From: an uncultured Clostridium sp. | GTDB taxonomy: Bacteria; Bacillota_A; Clostridia; TANB77; CAG-508 | DNA length: 26,706 nt | Assembly: GCA_946491915.1 (NCBI GenBank) | Contig: CAMLYR010000011.1 | Span: forward strand, 1 to 26,706 | Direction: 5' to 3' | Shown here: in pieces, positions 8,495 through 17,090 of the stretch | Position numbering within the stretch: the first letter of the stretch is position 1 | How the letters are laid out: the number at the start of each line of letters is the position of its first letter | Made by a program: the position numbers and the translations under genes | The notes under the pieces: model-generated | Seen by the model: only the letters and a program-made list of their open reading frames with translations | What the model was told of the DNA's origin: nothing | The model's database searches: none

Positions 8495-9238
8495 CTATTG
8501 GTTATCTAATTCAATAGTTTCATACTTAGTATCAAAATTTTCATCTATATCTGTTATTGTATCTTCTGCTTGTATTATAAAACTCATAGTTTCATCTTCC
8601 ATATCTGTTTTGTCTTCTGTTATATCATAATAAATGTCATCAGGATGCATATTTAGTTGTTTAAATGTATATGCTTGATGATATATGTCATCAAAATCTC
8701 CCGTATGTGAAATAAATACAGTTATATCTGAAATATCATATAAATGACTACAATATTCACATACACGCATTATATCCTGTTTATATGTTAAAAAATCTGT
8801 GTAATCATTTCCTTGTATAATGATTTTTAATACACATCTATCTTCTCCTTCATCATTTGTATACTCATACATCATATTTGTTGTATTAACTCCATACATT
8901 AAATCTGTAATTTCTTCATTTTCTGTGTAGTTTATTTTTTGTTCTGTATAATTATCATAATTTTTTGAAAGAGAATCAGCTGTTAATCTAGCACTTATTA
9001 AATTTCCATCTGTTGCAAAAAGTGCTCCACAACCATGGCTTTGTCCTTCTGCTCCGCCAATTTTATACACTTGCATAATTTCATAATTATTCCCATAATT
9101 TTCTCGAATTTTTTCCTCTAATATTTTTTGAGGATCTGCGCTAAAATATCCAATCCCCCTTGTAATTAAATATATGCCTCCTATTACAACAATAGCAATA
9201 ACTACTAGTAAAATCAATACATCTTTTCTCATTTTCAT
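8495..9238 (-). CDS. Unrecognised membrane-anchored acidic protein
   Basis: I do not recognise this 247-residue protein. It has a basic start (MKMRKD), one hydrophobic helix at about 8-30 and then a strongly acidic soluble part, most likely outside the cell (signal-anchor topology). The soluble part has SHGCGALFATDGNLISARL in the first third, suggestive of a small beta-rich fold, a CEYC pair in the middle and an Asp/Glu/Thr-rich C-terminus (TEDKTDMEDETMSF and onward). An AAAGGGGAG ribosome site precedes the ATG. It is the last gene of its operon, 69 nt after the 373-residue unknown, and a terminator follows. The extracytoplasmic CxxC could form a disulfide or bind metal; that is a guess. Confidence 0.8.
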   Translation of the reverse strand: MKMRKDVLILLVVIAIVVIGGIYLITRGIGYFSADPQKILEEKIRENYGNNYEIMQVYKIGGAEGQSHGCGALFATDGNLISARLTADSLSKNYDNYTEQKINYTENEEITDLMYGVNTTNMMYEYTNDEGEDRCVLKIIIQGNDYTDFLTYKQDIMRVCEYCSHLYDISDITVFISHTGDFDDIYHQAYTFKQLNMHPDDIYYDITEDKTDMEDETMSFIIQAEDTITDIDENFDTKYETIELDNQ

Positions 9239-9307
9239 ATAAAACTCCCCTTTCTTTTTTATTTTTTTATTTCTTTTATAATTGCATTACTATTTACATT
9301 TCATTTG

Positions 9308-10429
9308 TTAGTGTTCTCCATAATCTTCTCCTATTGGCTTTTCAAAACCATTTCTTCTTTCTTGGTAAGCATCATTATGTCCATGTAAATTTGGATGTTC
9401 TCCATTTTCTTCTACTCTTACTTGTTTTCTCACATCTTTTTTATATTGCATTTTAGCCTTATCTCTTTGATAATAAAAATCTTTGAAAGTCGCTCTATAC
9501 TCTTCTATTGCTTTTCTATACATATCTCTATAATACGTATATAATTCATTTGCATCCATTTCTTTCTTAAAACGTTTTCTATCTTGTTTAGAAATCCCAT
9601 CTAAATTTTGAAAACCTCTTAAAACCTTTAAAACTTCTATTTTAAATTCGCTTTCTTTTGTTCCACCTAAAAAATTTGCCAATTTTAAAACTTGTCCCAA
9701 TTCGCTTTTACTGATTCCTTTTTCATCTGTTGGTATATCCTCTATACTTCCATCTATATATATATGTAAATACGGTCCCCTATCATGCTGTATATAACTA
9801 TTTCCCTCACTAAGTTGGATGGTCTCAAAGTTATCTAATCCCACATCACTATGTTCCATCTTTTTTAACTGTTCATATACTAAATATCTAAAATCTTCTT
9901 TAAATCCATTTTCATCTACTACAACAAAAGGATATTTTTTATCAACGTTTTCGTTTCGATCAACAGCTATTGTATTGATTGTTGGCGTATTTCTATAGTC
10001 ACTTGAAATTTCAGTTTTATTTTTTTCTAGCTGTTTTCTTGTTATTTTTTCAAAAAGTTTATGCCAAAAACCGTTCTTTGGGTTTTGAGAAACTGCTAGT
10101 AACATATTTTTATCCTGCTTTTCTTCTGCCACTTCCCTATCCATCGTTTGAAAATGCATTGTGGTTTGTTTATAATAATCCGTATCTAAGATACCAATGA
10201 TTTCTCTTTGTATAGACATCAGTTCACTAAGCATCTCTACTGAGAGCATTTGTTTATTATCCGTATCTGCTCTTAGTGTCTGAATCCTAGTTATAAGCAT
10301 TTGTGCTACTTCTTTATTTACCTTTCCAATATTTTCTATTGATTGATAAATACTTTCTATACTAGCTATAATTTCATCTTGCATTCTTTCCACACTTTTA
10401 TCTGTTTCTCTTTTTTTCTCTTCTTCCAT
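9308..10429 (-). CDS. Unrecognised cytoplasmic charged protein
   Basis: I do not recognise this 373-residue protein. It has no signal peptide or membrane segment. The first 110 residues are helical and charged, probably coiled coil (IIASIESIYQSIENIGKVN). A basic linker follows (KLFEKITRKQLEKNK), then a mixed domain at about 165-290 with YPFVVVDENGFKEDFRYLVY and GPYLHIYIDGSIEDIP, and a highly basic, Tyr-rich helical C-terminal third (YYRDMYRKAIEEYRATFKDF). It starts 15 nt after the transketolase stop, so the two are surely co-transcribed, but nothing in it suggests sugar metabolism. The 247-residue membrane protein follows. A structural or scaffold role is possible from composition only. Confidence 0.82.
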   Translation of the reverse strand: MEEEKKRETDKSVERMQDEIIASIESIYQSIENIGKVNKEVAQMLITRIQTLRADTDNKQMLSVEMLSELMSIQREIIGILDTDYYKQTTMHFQTMDREVAEEKQDKNMLLAVSQNPKNGFWHKLFEKITRKQLEKNKTEISSDYRNTPTINTIAVDRNENVDKKYPFVVVDENGFKEDFRYLVYEQLKKMEHSDVGLDNFETIQLSEGNSYIQHDRGPYLHIYIDGSIEDIPTDEKGISKSELGQVLKLANFLGGTKESEFKIEVLKVLRGFQNLDGISKQDRKRFKKEMDANELYTYYRDMYRKAIEEYRATFKDFYYQRDKAKMQYKKDVRKQVRVEENGEHPNLHGHNDAYQERRNGFEKPIGEDYGEH

Positions 10430-10444
10430 ATTTCTCCTCTTTGA

Positions 10445-11371
10445 CTATTTTTTTACTGTTTCAATAATTTTCTCACTCGTTAAACCAAAATATTTTAGTA
10501 ATTCTACTGCATTTCCAGATTTCCCAAAAGTATCGTTGATTCCCATTCGGATTAATTTACATGGATATTCTTCTGTTAACACTTCACTAATGGCACTTCC
10601 TAATCCTCCAATGACACTGTGATCTTCAATAGATATTAATTTTTTCGTTTCTTTTGCTGATTTAACAATCATTTCTTTGTCAATTGGTTTTATGGTATGC
10701 ATATCCACAACTCTTATATGAATACCTTCTTTTTCTAAGATTTCCATTGTTTTTATAGCCTCTACCACAACCACTCCTGTTGCAAAAACAGTTGCATCTG
10801 TTCCTTCTCCTATTTGAATTGCTTTTCCAATTTCAAATGTTTGATTTTCTTCATAAATTCCTGGAGTTGCCAATCTTGCCAATCTTACATATACAGGTCC
10901 TTTTATTTTTGAAATTTCCTTGATTAAATATTTTGTCTCTACATCATCAGATGGACATATAACTGTCATGTTGGGTAAAACTCTCATTAAAGCTAAATCT
11001 TCCAACATTTGATGTGTCGCACCATCTTCTCCTACTGTAATTCCACAATGTGTGGCACATATTTTAACATTTAAATTTGGGTAACATATACTAGAACGTA
11101 TTTGGTCATAGGCACGTCCTGCTGCAAAAGCTGCAAAAGTACTAACATATGGTATTTTTCCACAAGAAGCCATTCCTGCTGCCACTCCCATCATATTGGC
11201 TTCTGCAATTCCCATATCAAAAAATCTATCTGGGAATTTTTTAGCAAAAATGCTAGTTTTGGTGGCTGCTGATAAATCCGCATCTAATACTACAATATCT
11301 TTATTTTCCTCTCCTAATTTTTCCAACAATTCTCCATAACTTTGTCTTGTTGCTTTCTTCTCTTCCTTCAT
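10445..11371 (-). CDS. Transketolase, C-terminal subunit of the split form
   Basis: This is half of the thiamine-diphosphate enzyme that moves two-carbon units between sugar phosphates in the pentose phosphate pathway. The 308-residue protein holds the pyrimidine-binding domain, with the cofactor-activating Glu in GIAEANMMGVAAG and the HCGITVGEDGATHQMLEDLA segment, then the C-terminal transketolase domain from about residue 185. The PP-binding N-terminal half is not in the window. The frame opens 18 nt earlier at 11389, but that ATG sits upstream of the ribosome site AAAGGAGAGAG, which is correctly spaced for the ATG at 11371. Dehydrogenase E1-beta and DXP synthase C-terminal halves are related; length and motifs fit split transketolase best. 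Confidence 0.9.
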   Translation of the reverse strand: MKEEKKATRQSYGELLEKLGEENKDIVVLDADLSAATKTSIFAKKFPDRFFDMGIAEANMMGVAAGMASCGKIPYVSTFAAFAAGRAYDQIRSSICYPNLNVKICATHCGITVGEDGATHQMLEDLALMRVLPNMTVICPSDDVETKYLIKEISKIKGPVYVRLARLATPGIYEENQTFEIGKAIQIGEGTDATVFATGVVVVEAIKTMEILEKEGIHIRVVDMHTIKPIDKEMIVKSAKETKKLISIEDHSVIGGLGSAISEVLTEEYPCKLIRMGINDTFGKSGNAVELLKYFGLTSEKIIETVKK

Positions 11372-11405
11372 GAAACTCTCTCCTTTCATTTTCTCTTATT
11401 TTTAT

Positions 11406-11467
11406 TTATTGTATAGAAAAAATCCACTTTTATTTTGGCCCCATATAGATTTTTTCGTATACAATAA
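11406..11467 (+). repeat. Copy A of a three-copy 55-60 nt intergenic repeat, near-perfect foldback
   Basis: The 19-nt left arm (11406-11424) pairs with 11448-11467 with a single bulged G, around an inner segment reading TTTTATTTTGGCCCCATATA. The sequence aligns with 2845-2900 in the same orientation and with 23842-23897 in reverse. On the minus strand it lies in the 5' untranslated region of the transketolase gene, about 35 nt before its start codon. Confidence 0.65.
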
Positions 11468-11486
11468 GGTTAGGCTTCTTATATTC

Positions 11487-11548
11487 GTGAAGTACTGCGT
11501 AGCAGTCTTCACATCTGTGCGTCAAAATCTTTGATTTTGTTAACGCAC
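11487..11548 (-). repeat. Twin hairpin element between ROK kinase and transketolase genes
   Basis: Two adjacent hairpins are seen. The first pairs GTGAAG (11487-11492) with CTTCAC (11507-11512) and ACTGC with GCAGT inside, with one bulged T and a GTA loop. The second pairs GTGCGT (11517-11522) with ACGCAC (11543-11548) and CAAAATC with GATTTTG inside, with a TTA bulge. No T tract follows, so these are not plain terminators. The form suggests a palindromic repeat of REP type or an RNA structure in the transcript joining the two genes. Confidence 0.6.
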
Positions 11549-11555
11549 GCCTTCC

Positions 11556-12458
11556 TTACAATATTGCTCCAATCATCCCTGCATCATTATCTAATATTGC
11601 TGTTTGAATGTTGATTTCTTTTCTTTCATTAAATAACAAATTATCCTTTAATAATTTTGCTTTCAATTTTTCTAAAAAAACCTCTTCATAAAACACAAAA
11701 CTTCCACCAATTCCAATAGCTTCTGGTTCAAAAATATTTACTAAGTTTGAAATACCTATACTTAAATATTCAATATATTGCTCTATTAATTTATTGGTTT
11801 GTACATATTTAGAATTATTTTTATCCATTTTTCTTAATATGTCTAATAATTCTTTTCCACTTGTTTTTTCATCTAAGTTTAAAATTTCTCGTAAATTATC
11901 TTTAAATGCTTTCATAGATGCATAGGTTTCCCAACACCCTTTTTTTCCACATTTACATAGCTTTCCATTTTTTTCTATTAACATATGACCAAATTCACAA
12001 CCAGGTAAATCTCCTGTGTCTAATAATTCATTATGGATAATGACTGCTCCTCCGATTCCTGTTCCTAAAGTTAAAAATATACTTCTATCATAAGATTTCA
12101 ATGCTCCATATATATTTTCAGCTAATGCAGCACATTTTGCATCATTTCGAATTTTAATTGGTAAATGAATTTTTTCTTTTAAATTTTTAACAATTTCATA
12201 ATTTTTTAATCCTAAATTAACAGATTTTATAACAATCTCTTTTTTTACTGTTCCTGGTATAGCAATTCCTATTTCTGTGATTTTATATTGTTGTAAAAAA
12301 TTTGTAGTTTTCTCTACGATATAATCTTCTATGGTTTTCTTTATATTGTTCTTTTCTGGCTTGGTAATTCTTTTTTCAACTTTTTCTAATATTTTTCCTT
12401 TATTATCCACCACACCTATGGCAATATGACTACCGCCTAAGTCAATTCCGATTTTCAT
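11556..12458 (-). CDS. ROK-family sugar kinase, probably glucokinase
   Basis: A cytoplasmic ATP-dependent sugar kinase, most likely converting glucose to glucose 6-phosphate. The 300-residue protein has the N-terminal phosphate loop DLGGSHIAIG at about 6-15, the conserved RNDAKCAALAE segment, the LTLGTGIGGAVI ATP-binding motif, the zinc His in CEFGHMLIE and the ROK zinc cluster CKCGKKGCWE. It lacks the N-terminal helix-turn-helix of ROK repressors, so it is a kinase. The exact sugar cannot be read from the sequence; N-acetylmannosamine or fructose kinases are alternatives. An excellent promoter lies upstream (12519-12547); the ribosome site is weak (GTGGTG). The transketolase gene follows 184 nt downstream, across two repeat elements. 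Confidence 0.9.
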   Translation of the reverse strand: MKIGIDLGGSHIAIGVVDNKGKILEKVEKRITKPEKNNIKKTIEDYIVEKTTNFLQQYKITEIGIAIPGTVKKEIVIKSVNLGLKNYEIVKNLKEKIHLPIKIRNDAKCAALAENIYGALKSYDRSIFLTLGTGIGGAVIIHNELLDTGDLPGCEFGHMLIEKNGKLCKCGKKGCWETYASMKAFKDNLREILNLDEKTSGKELLDILRKMDKNNSKYVQTNKLIEQYIEYLSIGISNLVNIFEPEAIGIGGSFVFYEEVFLEKLKAKLLKDNLLFNERKEINIQTAILDNDAGMIGAIL

Positions 12459-12518
12459 TTTAGGTTCACCACTTTCTCAAATTCTCATAATAATTCCTAT
12501 CTTTCTACTTGCGTTTTG

Positions 12519-12547
12519 ATTATATCACATAACATTTTTTTGAACAA
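12519..12547 (-). promoter_or_regulatory. Predicted sigma-A promoter of the ROK kinase gene
   Basis: On the minus strand TTGTTC (12542-12547) is followed after 17 nt by a perfect TATAAT (12519-12524), with an extended -10 TGA just before it. The start of transcription would fall near 12512, about 55 nt before the start codon. Confidence 0.7.
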
Positions 12548-12610
12548 TAGGAACATCCCAAATCATTCTAAAATTATTATAAGATAAGTGATTTGTTTTA
12601 ATTATTAAAT

Positions 12611-12647
12611 AAAAATGTCCCAAACAGAAACGTCCCCAAAAGGACAA
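12611..12647 (-). terminator. GGGGACG-type repeat, probable terminator of the pilus operon
   Basis: Just after the pilC stop the minus strand reads GTCCTTTTGGGGAC, then GTTTCTG, then TTTGGGACATTTTT. GTCC can pair with either GGAC, and the outer pairing is followed by a T tract, so it can act as a terminator. The GTCCC/GGGAC words relate it loosely to the elements at 70-130 and 24813-24945. Confidence 0.5.
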
Positions 12648-12654
12648 AAAAACA

Positions 12655-14001
12655 TTATACACCATATGCTGAAAATAAGAAATTCCCCATATATACTTGT
12701 ATACATGGCACTAATACAACTAATACGAAGAAAATCAGTACAACTCCAACAATTGCATAAACGACTTGAGGTAATACTTTCATAATTTTTCCCATAATGT
12801 TGTCAATATCTATTTGCATGTATTCTACCAATTTTTCCATCATTTCTGCTAAGTCAGTTTGCATACCAATTTTCAACATTTCAGTTATCATAGGTTTTGC
12901 TAATCCTGATTCTTCAAACGGTTCTATCCATGAACTACCTGTTAACATATTATTAATAGAAGTTTCTATCATAGACAACATCACATAATTTTTTATTACA
13001 TTTTTACTAACTTCTATAGAATCTTGTATTCTCATTCCATTTCTCAAATTTAATAACATAGCCTTTAAAAATCTTGAGAAATCTAATGCAAATATCAACT
13101 CTCCAAAAATTGGCATTTTATATTTAAAATAATGAAAATTGTATTTTCCCTTTGGTGTATTAATGTAAAATAACACGCCTGCTGCAATCACTGCCATGAT
13201 AATCACAGGAATATACCAATAGGCTATCATTATATCCACAACATCTGCAAACCACAGTGTAATTGCTGGTAATTTTTCTTCTGTTCCTAATTCATCAAAA
13301 ATACTTTGAATGGTTGGAATTGCAACTAATGTTCCTACAAAAAGCATCACTAATAATAATACAAACTGAATAATATTTGGTATTAAGATAGATTTTAATT
13401 TTCTATTTAAAGCATCAGATTCATCTAAGTATTTTACTGCTTGTTCTAAAGAATTTGTAAGTGAACCTGACAATTCTCCTACTTTTATCATATTGATATA
13501 AATATATGGAAACACATTAGAATAATATTCCATTGTAGTATACATATTTTCACCTGCTTCGACACCGGCTAGTATATCTTCTAAAATACCTCTAAAAGAT
13601 ACATTTTCTGTACTTTGAATAATTGTATCTAATGCATGTATATTATTAAAATTTGCCTTTTTTAATAAATAGAAGTTTTGTGTAAATATCATAATATCTC
13701 TTGTCGTTATTTTTTCTGTTTTTGCAAAATATAGGTTGATTTTTTCTTTTGTTGATAATTGTTTTGGTTTACTTTTTCCTATATTAGTGGTATTTACATT
13801 TTTCATAATTTCTTCTATATTGGTAATATTTTTCTTTGCCTTTTTTTGCTGTTTTCCCACATATCGAATTTGCTGAACATCAATAGGTACTAGTCCATTG
13901 CCTTTTAATGTTTTTAACAAATTCTGTCTACTTGGAGACTCTATCCTATTTCTAACAATTAAACCCGATTTTGTCATTGCCCTATATACATAAGTTGGCA
14001 T
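12655..14001 (-). CDS. pilC: Type IV pilus inner-membrane platform protein PilC (GspF family)
   Basis: PilC is the polytopic platform on which the PilB and PilT motors act during pilus assembly and disassembly. The 448-residue protein starts with the family motif MPTYVYRAMTKSG. After a basic linker of about 60 residues, two GspF domains follow, each with membrane helices: about 210-235, 260-285 and 415-440. The motif MIKVGELSGSLTNSLEQ marks the first domain and MLKIGMQTDLAEMMEKL its counterpart in the second, where the usual GE is replaced. The ATG has a very strong AAGGAGGT site. It is the last gene of the pilus operon, 15 nt after pilT. The linker makes it somewhat longer than the usual 400 residues. 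Confidence 0.94.
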   Translation of the reverse strand: MPTYVYRAMTKSGLIVRNRIESPSRQNLLKTLKGNGLVPIDVQQIRYVGKQQKKAKKNITNIEEIMKNVNTTNIGKSKPKQLSTKEKINLYFAKTEKITTRDIMIFTQNFYLLKKANFNNIHALDTIIQSTENVSFRGILEDILAGVEAGENMYTTMEYYSNVFPYIYINMIKVGELSGSLTNSLEQAVKYLDESDALNRKLKSILIPNIIQFVLLLVMLFVGTLVAIPTIQSIFDELGTEEKLPAITLWFADVVDIMIAYWYIPVIIMAVIAAGVLFYINTPKGKYNFHYFKYKMPIFGELIFALDFSRFLKAMLLNLRNGMRIQDSIEVSKNVIKNYVMLSMIETSINNMLTGSSWIEPFEESGLAKPMITEMLKIGMQTDLAEMMEKLVEYMQIDIDNIMGKIMKVLPQVVYAIVGVVLIFFVLVVLVPCIQVYMGNFLFSAYGV

Positions 14002-14016
14002 GTTTTACCTCCTTTT

Positions 14017-15120
14017 CTAATTATTCATATTTCTTTTAATTTTTAGTTGCATAATTGTTCTATTTAGGATTTCTTGGTTTTTCTCTTCTATCTGTGATTT
14101 AGCTTGTTCTAATGTAATTTTATCTTCTACAAAAAGTTCTGCTAAGGAATTGATTAGTCCAATACTTCCTTTTTCTAGATTACTTTGTATTGCATCTTCT
14201 ATTTCTGATACACTTAATTTTTCTTTTCTGATAATACCTGCAACAATATTATCTACTACCATTACTTCTGGAACAAGAACCAATTTTCCATTTGTACCTT
14301 TTAATAGCCTTTGTGAAACAACTAATTTTAATAAGGCAGATAATAAATATTTTACGCTAGCTTGATCTCTTACTTCATAGAAATTTATCATTCTGTCAAT
14401 CGTTTCTGCACAGGATTTTGTATGCAAAGTTCCAATTACCAAGTGTCCTGATTCTGCCATTTCAATGGCTGCTTCCATCGTTGTTCTATCCCTAATCTCT
14501 CCAATCACTAAGATATCGCAGTCTTCTCTTAAAGAGTTTTTTACACCATCACTAAAAGTTAACACATCTCTTCCTTTACCTACCTCTTTTTGAACAATTA
14601 ATGATTTTTTAGAATGATGTTTATACTCAATTGGATTTTCCAATGTTAATATCTTTTTATTTTGATTTTCATTGATATAATCTATCATGGAATTTAGGGT
14701 TGTACTTTTTCCAGAATTCGTCTTTCCTGTTACTAGAATTAAACCTTGTGGTTGATATGTCATTCTTCTTACAACATCTGGAATTCCTAAAGATTCATAA
14801 GGTGGTAATTCATTCTTTATCAATCTTAATGTACAAGTTGGAACATCATCAGAAGATGAAATATTTACTCTTAAACGAATATCTTTGTATTCATATGATA
14901 AATCTAGTTTTCTAGTTGAATTATACACTTCATCTTTATCTACATTTCCTCTTACTAAATAATCATATGCTTCTGTCATATCTTCTTCTGTCAATTCTGT
15001 CATATCTTTTATTTCAAGCAAATCTCTTGCAATTCTAAGCATTGGTTTATTTCCACATATCATGTGAACATCTGATGCATCTTTCTCCATCGCAATATCT
15101 AGGATTTTATCCATATTCAT
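14017..15120 (-). CDS. pilT: Type IV pilus retraction ATPase PilT
   Basis: PilT is the hexameric cytoplasmic ATPase that powers pilus retraction and twitching. The 367-residue length is typical. It has the N-terminal PAS-like domain (KDASDVHMICGNKPMLRI), Walker A GKTNSGKS at 132-139, the catalytic-Glu region ENPIEY at 161-166, Walker B ILVIGEIRD at 203-211 and the His box GHLVIGTLHT at 225-234. A C-terminal AIQSNLEKGS resembles the AIRNLIREGK retraction motif that separates PilT from PilB. It lacks the PilB N-domain and zinc Cys. The start with GGGAGGA upstream may be at 15120 or the ATG at 15114. The 221-nt foldback lies directly upstream, between it and pilB; pilC follows 15 nt downstream. 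Confidence 0.94.
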   Translation of the reverse strand: MNMDKILDIAMEKDASDVHMICGNKPMLRIARDLLEIKDMTELTEEDMTEAYDYLVRGNVDKDEVYNSTRKLDLSYEYKDIRLRVNISSSDDVPTCTLRLIKNELPPYESLGIPDVVRRMTYQPQGLILVTGKTNSGKSTTLNSMIDYINENQNKKILTLENPIEYKHHSKKSLIVQKEVGKGRDVLTFSDGVKNSLREDCDILVIGEIRDRTTMEAAIEMAESGHLVIGTLHTKSCAETIDRMINFYEVRDQASVKYLLSALLKLVVSQRLLKGTNGKLVLVPEVMVVDNIVAGIIRKEKLSVSEIEDAIQSNLEKGSIGLINSLAELFVEDKITLEQAKSQIEEKNQEILNRTIMQLKIKRNMNN

Positions 15121-15184
15121 TTTTTATTCCTCCCAGTCCCTTTTCTATAAATTTGATTATTATCACTATTATACATACTGTTTA

Positions 15185-15405
15185 AATTTTGATATTTTAG
15201 AAAGTGGAGAACATTTCTCATTTTTTTCATTATCTCCTCGGCTTGCTACACAGACTATAAATTCTAAGTTTTGAACAAACGAGCCTCTCGCTATCGTGCT
15301 TCCTCATTTATTCAAAACTAAGAATTTATACGTCTGTTCCACGGCACATTCGTCGATAAATTCAAAAAATGAGAAATGTTCTCCACTTGGTAAATCATCA
15401 AAATT
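15185..15405 (-). repeat. 221-nt long foldback element between pilB and pilT
   Basis: This fills the only gap of about 300 bases in the pilus operon. Paired parts, outside to inside, are 15185-15193 with 15397-15405 (9 bp), 15202-15226 with 15364-15388 (25 bp, perfect), and 15252-15283 with 15303-15335 (about 32 bp with few mismatches), around a 19-nt loop. The section between the second and third stems is asymmetric. In the inner stem two C-A mismatches on the plus strand become G-U pairs in a minus-strand transcript. It could be a MITE-like mobile foldback or a structured RNA that reduces readthrough or protects mRNA between the two motor genes. Confidence 0.8.
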
Positions 15406-15424
15406 GAAAAAGCACTACTTAAAT

Positions 15425-17062
15425 TTAGAAAAATAATAACTTTTTATTTAACTCTTCTAGTGTAGTTTCTCCTTTTAATACTTTTCGAATTCCATCTACA
15501 ATTAATGGTCTATAATTTTCTTCCAATGCTTTTCTTCTAATTTCCATACTTGATGCACCTGAAACAATCAATTCTTTTATTTCATCTGTAATATTTAAGA
15601 TTTCAAAAATTCCGATTCTATCATAAAAACCTGTTCCATTACAATAGTCACATCCTAGAGAATCATAAGTTTTCATATCTTTTAAATCTATTTTTTCACC
15701 ATATTTTTCTAATATATTGGTTATGATATCTTTTTCTTCTTTGGTAAACTCTCTTTCTCTTTTACATTTTGGACATATTCTTCTTACCAATCTTTGTGAA
15801 ATAGCTGTAGCTAATGTACTTGCAATATCATAATCTGATACACCAATTTTTCTTAGTCTATTGATAACCTCTATACTGTCAATTGTATGAATGGTTGACA
15901 AGACATAATGTCCTGTTTGGCCAGCTTGTATTGCTATTTCTCCTGTTTCTCTATCTCTGATTTCTCCTACTAAAATAATATCTGGGTCTTGTCTTAATAC
16001 GGTTCTTAATGCTCCAGCAAAAGTTGTCCTATTATCGATTTCTATTTGATTTAATCCTGGAATTCTAATTTCAACCGGATCCTCAATAGTCGTGATATTA
16101 ATCTCCGGTTTATTTAAATAATCAATAATACTGTATAAAGATGTAGTTTTACCTTCTCCAGTTGGTGCTGCAATAATTGTAATGCTATTTCTTTTATTAA
16201 TACTTTTGGCAAATTCTTGCTCTTCACCATAATATCCCAAGTCAAAAATATTTTTGATATTTGCATTTTTCTTTAATAATCTTAAAACAAATTTTTCTCC
16301 ATAGACATTGGGTTGTGAAGATACACGGATATTATAATCTTCATAAAGTAAAATCCTACCATCTTGTGCTTCTTGTTTTTCTTGATGCATATTTGAAATA
16401 GCTTTTAATCTTCCAATAATTTGTTGTTGTTTTTCTTTAGCTAGATTTGCTGCTGTAAATAATTCTCCATCAATCCTATATCTAACACGAATAGACGTTG
16501 CCATTGGCTCTATATGAATATCACTAGCTCTTTTTTCAATCCCTGTTTTAATAATACTATCTACCAAGTTGATAATGGTTATCCCTGATTTATTAATATC
16601 TGTTGTTGCTTTTCCTTCCAAAGATTTTAAAATTTGGATAATATCTTTTTCAAAAGTTATATATATTTCCATAATTAACCCTTTATTTAAAAGCAGTAGT
16701 CGGATAGCTTCTATGCTCTTTCTGTTAACAGTATTTGCAAAACATACTTTAATCTTTCCATTTTCAACTTCAAAAGGAATTGCTTTATTTTTTTTTGCGA
16801 TATCTAAAGAAATATAATCCTCTACATCAATTTTAATAGAGTTTCTATTTAGTAGTGTTCCTTTTTCTCCTAATATTTCTCCAATTGCTGTAATTAATTT
16901 ATATGGATCACATACATCTAATTCATATAAACAATCACCAATTTTCACATTAGGATGTTGTCTTTGATAGTCTAGCGCTCTTTTGATATCTTCTTCATCC
17001 ACAATTCCTCTTTTTACTAATTCTACACCAATAGGTTGCCTTCTTTTTAAATCCATATCCAC
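15425..17062 (-). CDS. pilB: Type IV pilus extension ATPase PilB
   Basis: PilB is the hexameric cytoplasmic ATPase driving pilus polymerisation. The 545-residue protein has an N-terminal GspE/MshEN-type domain (about 1-150), a linker, the second N-domain with RASDIHIEP, and the ATPase core: Walker A APTGEGKTTS (Glu in place of the common Ser at the fourth loop position), the Asp box TTIEDPVE, Walker B DIILVGEIRD and the His box GHYVLSTIHT. The tetracysteine zinc site of PilB/GspE is intact (CPKC and CDYC). Translation appears to start at a GTG at 17062, 6 nt after GGAAAGGA; the ATG at 17056 is 12 nt away. It follows the minor pilin by 28 nt and precedes the foldback. Confidence 0.95.
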   Translation of the reverse strand: MDMDLKRRQPIGVELVKRGIVDEEDIKRALDYQRQHPNVKIGDCLYELDVCDPYKLITAIGEILGEKGTLLNRNSIKIDVEDYISLDIAKKNKAIPFEVENGKIKVCFANTVNRKSIEAIRLLLLNKGLIMEIYITFEKDIIQILKSLEGKATTDINKSGITIINLVDSIIKTGIEKRASDIHIEPMATSIRVRYRIDGELFTAANLAKEKQQQIIGRLKAISNMHQEKQEAQDGRILLYEDYNIRVSSQPNVYGEKFVLRLLKKNANIKNIFDLGYYGEEQEFAKSINKRNSITIIAAPTGEGKTTSLYSIIDYLNKPEINITTIEDPVEIRIPGLNQIEIDNRTTFAGALRTVLRQDPDIILVGEIRDRETGEIAIQAGQTGHYVLSTIHTIDSIEVINRLRKIGVSDYDIASTLATAISQRLVRRICPKCKREREFTKEEKDIITNILEKYGEKIDLKDMKTYDSLGCDYCNGTGFYDRIGIFEILNITDEIKELIVSGASSMEIRRKALEENYRPLIVDGIRKVLKGETTLEELNKKLLFF

Positions 17063-17090
17063 TCATATTCCTTTCCTAAGGCTCATGTCT

